Shown: positions 52,901 through 59,502 of the stretch, in pieces
Layout of the letters: each line of letters starts with the position of its first letter
Position numbering within the stretch: position 1 is the stretch's first letter
From: Candidatus Pelagibacterales bacterium
GTDB taxonomy: Bacteria; Pseudomonadota; Alphaproteobacteria; Pelagibacterales; AG-422-B15
DNA: 64,000 nt
Assembly (NCBI GenBank): GCA_028412835.1
Contig: JAONQW010000002.1
Coordinates: 62,001 to 126,000 of the forward strand
Direction: 5' to 3'
The notes under the pieces: model-generated
The model's database searches: none
What the model saw: only the letters and a program-made list of their open reading frames with translations
Told to the model about the DNA's origin: nothing
Translations under genes and position numbers: made by a program

Positions 52901-54289
52901 CCAGCTGATTTAGATACAAACGTAATTGTCAGTTCAAATATTATAATTACTTTTAATGAATTAATCAGAAATATTAATAACTCAACTTTAACAGACTCTA
53001 ATGTTGATAGTTTAATTACTTTGAAAGATGAAGATAGCAGTGGTTCTAATATCACCTTCAATGCTACAATTGATGAAGATAAAAAAATAATAACCATTAA
53101 CCCTACAAATAATTTTAATAGCGAGCAAGTTATATACTTAGCTATTGCAGCTGTTGAAGATCAAGCAGGCAATGCCACAGCTGCTACAAATATTTCTTTT
53201 ACAGCTAGAGATAGTGATCCTCCTACTGTGTCATTTTTCCCAAGCAATAGCGATGTAAATGTTTTACGCAATTCAGATATTACAATTTCATTTACTGAAG
53301 TAATTCGTAACTTAAACGATTCCCCAATTACAGACGCTAATATTGATAGTCTAATTACATTAAAACAAAGTAATTCATCTGGTGCTGATATTTTATTTGA
53401 TGCAGTTGTTGACTCAACAAAGGAAAATATCACTATTACCCCAACAAGTAATTTACCCCTGAATCAAGTTATATACGTTGCAATTGGCGCTTCTGTAGAA
53501 GACGAATGGGATAATGCAATAACGGCATCTTCTGCGTCATTTACAACAATTGATGATAGGCTATCAGTAACCTTCGATCCTGCAGATGGAACAACAGGAC
53601 TGCCTGTCAACACAAATGTAATAATGACATTTTCTGACGCAATAAGACATCTAGATGACTCATTAATAACTAGCGCTAATGTTGATGATCTTATAACACT
53701 TGAATATTCTTTTAGTAGTTCACCCATACCATTTGATGCAACTATAGATACAGTAAAAAAAATTATAACAATCAACCCGACCAATAATTTAATTCCAGGA
53801 GATATTATCTATGTTTCAATAGACTCAGTTGAAAATAGTTCTGATGTTGCAACCGGATTAGCCGCTGGAACGTTCAGTGTTGATGATACTATCCCCCCAA
53901 ATGTATTGATTAGTCCATCTAATGGATCTACGAATATTGAAGCTGATGCAATAATAACAATATATTTTGACGAAGAAATTAGACTACTTAACAACACATC
54001 TATAACTAACATTAATGTAGATAGCTTAATTACTTTAAGAGATACTAATTCAAACGGTGCTGATATAGCATTTGATGCTACAATTGATATTCATAATCAA
54101 CTAATATCGATTAATCTTAATGAGAACTTAGCAAGTGAGCAGACGGTCTATATTTTAATTGGACCCTCAGTTGAAGATTCTTATGACAATGCTACTTCAA
54201 CTACATTTTCTGTTTTTTCAACTGGAGACAGTATACCACCAAGTGTAAGCATTGACGCTGTATTAACCGTATCAGAAGGAGGAGCATAA
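49970..54289 (+). CDS. Large exported surface protein with eight Big_5-like repeats
   Basis: The 1439-residue product has a signal peptide (KSYNLLLVIITLTVFLSTSLEA), an N-terminal beta-helix-like region (~residues 35-500, starting YYWTAQDDGSTKNW) as in autotransporter passengers, and eight consecutive Ig-like Big_5 repeats of about 110 residues (from ~residue 515). Each repeat starts with a PxVxFxPADxxTxV segment and has ITLKDxNxxGxxIxFxATID and an IxINPxxxL...VYVxIG...VEDxxxN end; repeat 2 is divergent. The chain ends SIPPSVSIDAVLTVSEGGA, in the first strand of a ninth repeat. A GGAGG inside the last codons serves the next gene. Big_5 proteins are usually adhesive. Confidence 0.88.
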   Translation: MYTKIFVLKSYNLLLVIITLTVFLSTSLEAADYYWTAQDDGSTKNWSHSHNWSDKSGNSISGYPNIRNDNAIFQTDAADVTIDRYVRMGKITIKNAYTGTINLNGNILNPTRGFAQYNGTILIPANSDFRVHGNAAVLYDGATITSQGDDSNIKIQHNLIFKNGSTINAPNSNSAFEVRGGFRNEGGTFNHNSGTLIMNTSNNWGEAAIKFTGTGSFYNIDFRGNVNKKIHNDITVDNNLYIRGNGDLIGGTSSSGKNITIKGDWWQQSGKNNFTHANGTVTFSGSSSQNITSNNNFRNIIINNPSGVLLANDLTNITSTLTINNGSTLDINGQDLTAVTLVNNGNLQLLGSETVNITTMDTDSGTVTYDGSGATGLAAGDNYYNLIFNQSGTSTLDANLDVNGSVSISSGTLDASTSNYNINVGGDWTNNGSFISRSGLVTFDNNSDIFAGGTSATKDFNNVTLSGAVGSQSDNILIGGNFILSGTGTWYTNCNTMTISGSTTNNSGTISDTLTPTVSFDPANSSSTHAASDNIILTFNTAIRKASDNSDLTDSNVDAHITLKDANSSGSNINFDATIDASDKVITINPSSDLNSSQVVYVAIGNTVENVCNTALSASSATFTTADSTDPVLSSSSPADEATAIAVDTNIVLTFNEAVDAESGNIIIVRSEDGSTVETIDVTDSQVSGSGSTEITINPSVTLNEQTAYHLTIDETAFDDSSSNSYVGISDTSTINFTTADVTAPTVTFNPADSDTGVGRDSNINIEFNEAIVNADTSEITNSNIASLIILKDSNSNGSDLAFSATIDTDKKIITIDPNNNFSLGQTVYVSISAVEDASANETSLSSSTFTVTTTGETIATIIPADSSTDVLASSNITIGFNTAIRNLNDTEITNDNIHSLITLKDTDTNGTDIPFTISINTAKKVITINPISDLSSGQNIYVAIGATVEDAFDNATTAASSIFTIIDNAAPIFTFNPADLDTNVIVSSNIIITFNELIRNINNSTLTDSNVDSLITLKDEDSSGSNITFNATIDEDKKIITINPTNNFNSEQVIYLAIAAVEDQAGNATAATNISFTARDSDPPTVSFFPSNSDVNVLRNSDITISFTEVIRNLNDSPITDANIDSLITLKQSNSSGADILFDAVVDSTKENITITPTSNLPLNQVIYVAIGASVEDEWDNAITASSASFTTIDDRLSVTFDPADGTTGLPVNTNVIMTFSDAIRHLDDSLITSANVDDLITLEYSFSSSPIPFDATIDTVKKIITINPTNNLIPGDIIYVSIDSVENSSDVATGLAAGTFSVDDTIPPNVLISPSNGSTNIEADAIITIYFDEEIRLLNNTSITNINVDSLITLRDTNSNGADIAFDATIDIHNQLISINLNENLASEQTVYILIGPSVEDSYDNATSTTFSVFSTGDSIPPSVSIDAVLTVSEGGA
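51514..54240 (+). repeat. Eight tandem ~340-bp Big_5-coding repeats
   Basis: The protein segments starting PTVSFDPAN, PVLSSSSPAD, PTVTFNPAD, ATIIPAD, PIFTFNPAD, PTVSFFPSN, SVTFDPAD and PNVLISPSN follow each other every 110-115 residues. DNA identity between units is moderate, so they are old duplications kept by selection, not a recent minisatellite. A ninth unit continues in the next gene. Confidence 0.85.
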
Positions 54290-55917
54290 TGTCTAAAATG
54301 ATTAAGATAATATGTTTCTTAGCGTTTGCTTCAACTTCAAATCTTGCATACGCAGTTAATATTGCAACTAATTCAGATATAACTTTTTCATTTACAGAGG
54401 CGGTAAGATTAATAGATAACACAATTCTGACTAACGAAAATGTTGGAAGTTTAATTACTCTAAAAAATACTGACGCTAGTGGCACTAATCTTTCTTTTAC
54501 CGCTACAGTCAATTCAGCAAAAACGATAATTACAATTAATCCTACCAATAACTTTACTAGTGGTCAGATAATTTATGCTTATATTGGTGCAACCGTTGAA
54601 GATTTCAATGACAATGTAATACCTGCGACTAGTAAAACTTTTACGGCAGAATACCTCGTTACGGACTTAACAAACCCTCTTGATGATGAGGATTTTGTTG
54701 GATTGCTTAAGGCACAAACTGAAACAGCAAAAAGATTTATTCAGCAATCTACAACTTCAGTATTAAAGCGCATGGAGTGGTTAAGAAGAAACAAAAATGA
54801 AAACGAGTTATCTCATCAGGGAGTGAGCGTTAATTTCATTGATGCAGATTTTAACAATCTTTCAAATACACTGCAATTTTCAAATTTCCTTAACCAGTCA
54901 GCAGATTTATTTTCCAATAATTGGGCTGTGTGGAGTGAAGGCAATATTACTTTAGGAGAAGTCGATGCAAATGGAAATTCATCATTAAGAGATGTTAAAA
55001 CAAATGGTATAACATTTGGTATTGATAATAAAATTGATGCAAATCATATTTTAGGTCTGGCACTAAGAATAGGTAAGGATAATGTTGATGTTGGGTCTTT
55101 GGGTAATGCATTAGATACTGATACTTATAGCTTATCTCTTTATGGAACTATGCCATACGATGACAAAACATATATTGATGGCACTTTAGGAATCAGTTTG
55201 CTGGATATGAATCTTACAAGAAGTCATGCTTCAGGAACTTTAACTGGAAGTAGAGAAGGTAAACAATTATATGGTTCATTAGTATACAGTGCGGCACTAG
55301 AAGAAAATTTAATCAAAATAACACCATATGGTCGAATAGATGGAGGCTATACAATTTTATCTAGCTTTAGTGATACAGGAACAGTTGCCGCAATAAAATA
55401 TGATGAACAAAAGATTACATCAGCGATGATATCCCTTGGTATTTTAGTAGATGACGAGATTGAAATAGGTAATCTTAAGTTAAATAGGTATGGACGACTT
55501 GAATATGGAAAAGACATAAGTTCTTCATCAGATGCTACAGTTTCTTATGTAGCTGTGCCCAACACAAAATATATTCTCAGTATTGATGATGAGGAATCGA
55601 ATAATATTAGAGCTGCGTTTGGTACCGATATTGAAACCCAATACAAATGGTCATATCAATTTGATTATGAGGTAAACTATAGATCGGGTTTATCTCATCT
55701 TAATACATTTAGTGCGGCAGCATTCTATGAATTAGGGCTGGATAGTATTATCAGTCTCTCGTTAGACAGTGAGCTTTCAACACATTCAATAGCAAAACTT
55801 GAGTTAGACACCAGGCTAAAGAATGGATGGTTTTTAAATGGAGCATACGAGATGAAAGATTATAGAGATCTCAGTAATGAAAATATATTAAGGCTTCAAG
55901 CGGTAAGATATTTTTGA
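54289..55917 (+). CDS. Beta-barrel outer membrane protein with partial Big_5 repeat (split autotransporter barrel)
   Basis: A 542-residue protein with its own signal peptide (MSKMIKIICFLAFASTSNLAYA). It enters directly into the body of a Big_5 repeat (VNIATNSDITFSFTEAVRLIDNT) that lacks only the first ~10 residues. A helical linker (residues ~120-175, QTETAKRFIQQSTTSVLKRMEWLRR) leads to an autotransporter-type barrel of about 300 residues, with alternating strands (GITFGIDNKIDANHILGLALRIG, TDTYSLSLYGTM, NLTRSHASGTLTG) and C-terminal Phe (LQAVRYF). The start overlaps the upstream stop as TAATG and is preceded by GGAGG. It is in a different frame from the upstream ORF. Confidence 0.88.
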   Translation: MSKMIKIICFLAFASTSNLAYAVNIATNSDITFSFTEAVRLIDNTILTNENVGSLITLKNTDASGTNLSFTATVNSAKTIITINPTNNFTSGQIIYAYIGATVEDFNDNVIPATSKTFTAEYLVTDLTNPLDDEDFVGLLKAQTETAKRFIQQSTTSVLKRMEWLRRNKNENELSHQGVSVNFIDADFNNLSNTLQFSNFLNQSADLFSNNWAVWSEGNITLGEVDANGNSSLRDVKTNGITFGIDNKIDANHILGLALRIGKDNVDVGSLGNALDTDTYSLSLYGTMPYDDKTYIDGTLGISLLDMNLTRSHASGTLTGSREGKQLYGSLVYSAALEENLIKITPYGRIDGGYTILSSFSDTGTVAAIKYDEQKITSAMISLGILVDDEIEIGNLKLNRYGRLEYGKDISSSSDATVSYVAVPNTKYILSIDDEESNNIRAAFGTDIETQYKWSYQFDYEVNYRSGLSHLNTFSAAAFYELGLDSIISLSLDSELSTHSIAKLELDTRLKNGWFLNGAYEMKDYRDLSNENILRLQAVRYF

Positions 55918-55947
55918 TTTATAGGAAGCTTCTTTTAAGTTAGAAAA

Positions 55948-56021
55948 TGGTGCCCCTAGCTGGTTACGCTCCAGCGGCTGATCATTACCAATGACCTGCT
56001 TTACTATTAAGCGATAGGGGC
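55948..56021 (-). tRNA. tRNA-Thr(GGU)-like cloverleaf with abnormal elbow
   Basis: The reverse complement folds into a full cloverleaf of 74 nt: acceptor GCCCCTA/TAGGGGC (7 perfect pairs), TC, D stem GCTT/AAGC with loop AATAGTA, anticodon stem GGTCA/TGATC with loop TTGGTAA (anticodon GGT, Thr), variable AGCC, T stem GCTGG/CCAGC with loop AGCGTAA, then A73 and encoded CCA. Thr identity elements G1-C72, C2-G71, G35, U36 are present. The loops are abnormal: the D loop has a single G, and TTC at 54-56 is AGC. It may be a specialised, non-ribosomal or decaying tRNA. The genes on both sides run the other way. Confidence 0.6.
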
Positions 56022-56082
56022 TGATTAATCATATATTTTATTGTTCTTATTAGATTAACACTTATTATATTATCACTTATTT

Positions 56083-57012
56083 ATGAATAGAATTACTAAA
56101 ATATTAGGATCAAAATATCCAATCATTCAAGCTCCCATGGGTTGGATTGCGCGAAGTCAATTAGCTTCAGCAGTTTCAAATGCTGGAGGCTTTGGAATTA
56201 TTGAAACATCATCAGGAGAAACTGAAAATTGTAAGAATGAAATCAGAGCAATGAGTGATCTGACTGATAAACCTTTTGGTGTAAATCTGCCAATTTTATT
56301 TTTACAAGATGAAAGTATGATCAATTTAGTTATTAAAGAAAATATAAAATTTGTTACAACCTCAGCAGGCGATCCAGCAAAATATATTCATGTTTTAAAA
56401 GATGCTGGCATAACTGTATTTCACGCAGTTCCTAGTTTGGCTGGTGCATTAAAAGCTGTAAAAGCTGGAGTTGATGGACTTGTTGTTGAGGGAACAGAAG
56501 GTGGTGGATTTAAAAATCCTGAAGAAGTTGGTCTGTATGTATTATTGCAATCAATAAGAAGGCATACTGATATTCCAATGATTGCAGCAGGAGGAATTGT
56601 TGACGGTATTGGGATGGCAGCAGCATTTGCAGCTGGTGCTGAAGGCATTCAAATGGGAACTAGGTTTGTTTCATCTAAGGAGAGCCCAGTTCATCAAAAT
56701 TACAAACAAACTATTTTAGATTCAGACGAACAAGGAACTTATATATTAAATAAAAAATCTAAACCTTGTGTTCGTGCAATTAAAACAGATTTTACACATG
56801 ATATTTATGAAAAGGGTGAAATGGATATGTCGGCGATGTTAGGTATTAAGAAACTTTATTTTGAGGGTGACATGAATGCAGCTCCAGCACTGGCAGGTCA
56901 ATCCATGGGCTTAATTGATGAGGTTAAAGGTGTTAAAGAAATTATCAATGAAACAATTTCGCAGTTTAATGTAGTATGTAAAAAAATGGGAAATCATAAT
57001 TTTGCTAATTAA
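56083..57012 (+). CDS. Nitronate monooxygenase-family flavoprotein
   Basis: A 309-residue FMN TIM-barrel of the NMO/FabK group. YPIIQAPMGWIARSQLASAVSNAGGFGII is the N-terminal signature; GLVVEGTEGGGFKNPEEVG (phosphate side loop), PMIAAGGIVDGIGMAAAFAAGAEGIQMGTRFVSSKESPVH complete the FMN site. It oxidises nitronates or reduces enoyl substrates, and is the first of three abutting rightward genes (the next starts directly after its stop). Confidence 0.88.
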   Translation: MNRITKILGSKYPIIQAPMGWIARSQLASAVSNAGGFGIIETSSGETENCKNEIRAMSDLTDKPFGVNLPILFLQDESMINLVIKENIKFVTTSAGDPAKYIHVLKDAGITVFHAVPSLAGALKAVKAGVDGLVVEGTEGGGFKNPEEVGLYVLLQSIRRHTDIPMIAAGGIVDGIGMAAAFAAGAEGIQMGTRFVSSKESPVHQNYKQTILDSDEQGTYILNKKSKPCVRAIKTDFTHDIYEKGEMDMSAMLGIKKLYFEGDMNAAPALAGQSMGLIDEVKGVKEIINETISQFNVVCKKMGNHNFAN

Positions 57013-57486
57013 ATGAAGTTTATAAGTCCCTTACCCACTGAAGCAAATAATAATTATCGAGGTTTAAAGCTTGCACTTTGGTTTTTTTATTTATATCTCA
57101 CTTTTATAGCATTTAGATCGTTTACACATATGTTTGCTCAAGATGCCGGCCTAAATTCAATAGCTTCAATTATAATTTTCCCAGAAGTTAATAGTTTAAA
57201 TCCTAATAGAGTAATTTATTTAATAGGCTCTTTATGGGGTGGGTCACAGATTGTTGTATTATTGATATCAATTGTAATTCTTATAAAATATAAAAGCCTC
57301 TTGTCATTAACCTGGTTAATTTTTGTGTTTGATAACATATTAAGAATTATAACGATGACGATGCATAATTTAGATCAGGCTTATCTTTCTTCTCCTGCAC
57401 CAGGAGGATTATTTGGGACAAGTATCATTTTATTTGTTACCCTTTTTATGTTTTTTATCTCGATTATTGAAAGGAAACAAAAATGA
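57013..57486 (+). CDS. Small polytopic membrane protein
   Basis: A 157-residue protein with four hydrophobic helices (LALWFFYLYLTFIAFRSF, VIYLIGSLWGGSQIVVLLISIVIL, SLTWLIFVFDNILRIIT, LFGTSIILFVTLFMFFISI). I do not recognise the family. It starts at the base after the NMO stop, and its stop overlaps the DUF1330 start as ATGA, so it is in a three-gene operon. Confidence 0.78.
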   Translation: MKFISPLPTEANNNYRGLKLALWFFYLYLTFIAFRSFTHMFAQDAGLNSIASIIIFPEVNSLNPNRVIYLIGSLWGGSQIVVLLISIVILIKYKSLLSLTWLIFVFDNILRIITMTMHNLDQAYLSSPAPGGLFGTSIILFVTLFMFFISIIERKQK

Positions 57487-57911
57487 AATTCGAAAATCGT
57501 GTCTACCCAAATAGAGAACAAATGAAAGGTTTCTTTGAAGCAAGTAATGATGATGGTCCTATTTTTATGGTCAATCTTTTAAAATTTAAAGAAAAGGCAG
57601 AATATAAAGATGGAAGGGAAACCAATCTCTCAGGGTATGAAGCTTACTCAATTTATGCCAAAATTATAGAAAAGCATCTTAAAGAAATTGGTGGTGAATT
57701 AATTTTAAAATCGAAGGTCACGCGGATGACAATCGGTAAAGTTGAGGAATTATGGGATGCTGTTGCTATAGTTAAATGGCCTTCCAAAAAAGTAATGGGG
57801 GACAACATGATGCCATCAGATCCTGTATTATTAGAAGGCTACCAGCACAGAGAGGCTGGGCTAGCAGGTCAATTAAATATTGAGTCTGTTGATATGGATA
57901 CTACTAATTGA
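57483..57911 (+). CDS. DUF1330 protein
   Basis: A 142-residue protein matching DUF1330, a dimeric alpha-beta barrel (ABM-like) fold: PIFMVNLLKFKEKAEYKDGRE near residue 27, SGYEAYSIYAKIIEKHLKEIGGELI, VAIVKWPSKKVMGDNMMPSDP near residue 97. No enzymatic role is established for the family. It is the last gene of the NMO-membrane protein operon. Confidence 0.82.
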   Translation: MKFENRVYPNREQMKGFFEASNDDGPIFMVNLLKFKEKAEYKDGRETNLSGYEAYSIYAKIIEKHLKEIGGELILKSKVTRMTIGKVEELWDAVAIVKWPSKKVMGDNMMPSDPVLLEGYQHREAGLAGQLNIESVDMDTTN

Positions 57912-57928
57912 TCTATACACTTCTCCTC

Positions 57929-58972
57929 CTAATAATCTGGTGGTGAGTGCATTTCTGAAGCAATTACCAAAATATCATGTAGCATTGGTAACGACCATTT
58001 ACCCTTTAGATTATGCTTTTTATAATCTAAAATAAGATCACTCACAAAAATATTGTTATTTTTTTTTATTAAATATTTTTTATTTATTAATTTTTTTACA
58101 GAACGTCGAACAGTTGCAAAGGGTATTGCAGTAGATGCTGCAATCGAACTTATATTAACTGGCCTTAATATATCTGCCTCATAGAAATCTATATTTTTAG
58201 TATCAAAAATTTTTTTATTTTTATAAAAAAATAAGGCAGATGAAAGAATACAAGTCTCATTATAATTAAGGTTTGTATTTTGAATATAGGTTAGGGCTAT
58301 TAAGTAATACCAATGTAGAAGCATTAAGTTTTTTATATAAGAATCATCATCTAACTTGGAAAAATTAATATTACGAATTTTATGTTTGTTATTTAAAATT
58401 CCTTGACTAATTAAGCTGTCAATTAAAAAAGACCAATTCTTCGATAGCTGTTTCATGGCATTTAAATTATATTTTTTAAAAAGATTAGTATTGAATGGAA
58501 TGTCAAAATTTAATATCAGGCCAGCAGTTTTATCTTTTTGTATGAGATCAATATTCATCCATTCTTTAACAAATTTTCTAGATGTTTCTTTGGGAATTTT
58601 TGTATTTTTACTTATTGTCTCCAGTGTATTTTTATTATTGTAAACTGCTGGAAATTCAAATTTTAGTATTTGATGATTTATTAATTCATTAAATGGTAAT
58701 TGAAATTTTTTTAATGCATCATGGTATTGTGCGTTTGAATTATTTATGTGAAAAATAGCTGAATTAATTATAGTAAAGCTTAGAGGTGGTAGAAGATTTT
58801 GTTGTGCCCGAGATCCAAATGTTTCTTCTAATTTATTTCCCGCACTTACAGTATTGATAAAAAATTCACTAAAATCAGAGAAGTGTTGTAAGAATAATAT
58901 ATGAGCATTCAGTCTCGATATTGTTCCTAAAATTTTCTCAACTTCTTGTATGTTGTCAGGATTCAACATCAA
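57929..58972 (-). CDS. Regulator with tandem winged-helix domains
   Basis: A 347-residue soluble protein that looks like a duplication of the 167-residue regulator at 49354. The first half carries NTLETISKNTKIPKETSRKFVKEWMNIDLIQKD (~residues 113-145), the second NISSIAASTAIPFATVRRSVKKLINKKYLIKKN (~residues 270-305); each ends with a wing and is preceded by a helical region (LNAHILFLQHFSDF; LMLLHWYYLIALTYIQ). Two winged helices in one chain fit binding to two-part sites, as the paired repeats upstream suggest. It lies downstream of the RodZ-type gene, with paired sites in its 66-bp upstream gap, so it is probably self-regulated. Confidence 0.78.
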   Translation of the reverse strand: MMLNPDNIQEVEKILGTISRLNAHILFLQHFSDFSEFFINTVSAGNKLEETFGSRAQQNLLPPLSFTIINSAIFHINNSNAQYHDALKKFQLPFNELINHQILKFEFPAVYNNKNTLETISKNTKIPKETSRKFVKEWMNIDLIQKDKTAGLILNFDIPFNTNLFKKYNLNAMKQLSKNWSFLIDSLISQGILNNKHKIRNINFSKLDDDSYIKNLMLLHWYYLIALTYIQNTNLNYNETCILSSALFFYKNKKIFDTKNIDFYEADILRPVNISSIAASTAIPFATVRRSVKKLINKKYLIKKNNNIFVSDLILDYKKHNLKGKWSLPMLHDILVIASEMHSPPDY

Positions 58973-58984
58973 TAAAGTATATTG

Positions 58985-59036
58985 TAAAAAACCGAAATTG
59001 AATACTGTCGTTTATAAGAAACCTAAATTGAGTAAT
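58985..59036 (+). promoter_or_regulatory. Paired operator-like repeats A1/A2
   Basis: TAAAAAACCGAAATTGAATAC (58985) and ATAAGAAACCTAAATTGAGTAAT (59014) are spaced 30 bp apart (CC to CC) in the gap before the duplicated regulator. They match the general pattern of the sites at 59437-59490 and 61951-62013 but are more degenerate. Confidence 0.6.
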
Positions 59037-59038
59037 TT

Positions 59039-59338
59039 TTAATTATCAACAGTAAATTCATGAATAGCCTGACAATATTGAAGTATAAATGCTTTTCTCA
59101 TTGGCATTGGTGGCAAATGTTTAAAATCTAGTTTTTCAATCCATTTAATAAATTTAACAGGTATTTTTGTTTTTTTTGCAATTTCTTTTATTTGAATGTT
59201 AAGCTCAGTTCTTTTTGTCATAGAACTGACAATTTTATATTGAAGCTTATCAACTAGGGTATCTACCTCATTATTATGATTGCTATTAATTTCAATTTGA
59301 TGATAGCTCACGTTTTCCGAATAACTGCTTAAAGTCAT
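59039..59338 (-). CDS. Small RodZ-type helix-turn-helix protein
   Basis: A 99-residue protein with a HTH_25-type (RodZ N-terminal-like) domain: LNIQIKEIAKKTKIPVKFIKWIEKLDFKHLPPMPMRKAFILQYCQAI (~residues 45-92). Unlike RodZ it has no membrane helix or periplasmic part. It could be a DNA-binding partner of the neighbouring regulator or bind MreB-like filaments. It is leftward and upstream of the tandem-winged-helix gene. Confidence 0.75.
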   Translation of the reverse strand: MTLSSYSENVSYHQIEINSNHNNEVDTLVDKLQYKIVSSMTKRTELNIQIKEIAKKTKIPVKFIKWIEKLDFKHLPPMPMRKAFILQYCQAIHEFTVDN

Positions 59339-59502
59339 AAAATATATATTTGTTTACTTGAATGGACATAAATTAAATATGCCCATTCGAGGCTTGAATA
59401 TAGAACACTAAAAATAAACACCAGTAAATTTGATGATTAACCATATTCGGTTTTTTTAACATTAAAATTAACCATATTCGGTTTTTTTAAAATAAGAACT
59501 GG
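59339..59502. promoter_or_regulatory. Upstream region of the RodZ-type gene with operator-like pair B1/B2
   Basis: Two copies of TTAACCATATTCGGTTTTTTTAA lie at 59437-59459 and 59468-59490, 31 bp apart and identical over 23 bases. They lie about 100-150 bp upstream of the HTH gene and 13 bp beyond the TolC gene stop. A 6-bp inverted repeat GAATGG/CCATTC occurs at 59360-59388. Confidence 0.6.

Noticed and set aside
51514-54240. Regular repeats considered as a CRISPR-like array
   Set aside because: The unit is about 340 bp, fully coding and matches an Ig-like protein repeat; no short identical repeats with unique spacers occur.
54230-54300. The 1439- and 542-residue ORFs as one gene broken by a single frameshift
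   Set aside because: The second ORF has its own Shine-Dalgarno site and a complete signal peptide at the junction, and upstream reading in its frame soon meets a stop without repeat homology. A simple indel would not create these.
50314-54548. Many minus-strand ORFs of 60-115 residues antisense to the surface protein genes
   Set aside because: They recur with the Big_5 repeat period, are serine/valine-rich mirror translations of the repeats, and lack start signals.
55948-56021. The cloverleaf as a tmRNA piece or as a plain terminator of the barrel gene
   Set aside because: A complete anticodon arm with a tRNA-Thr loop and encoded CCA on the minus strand is not tmRNA-like; the 7-bp stem closes a 56-nt multi-arm loop and lacks a T tract on the plus strand.
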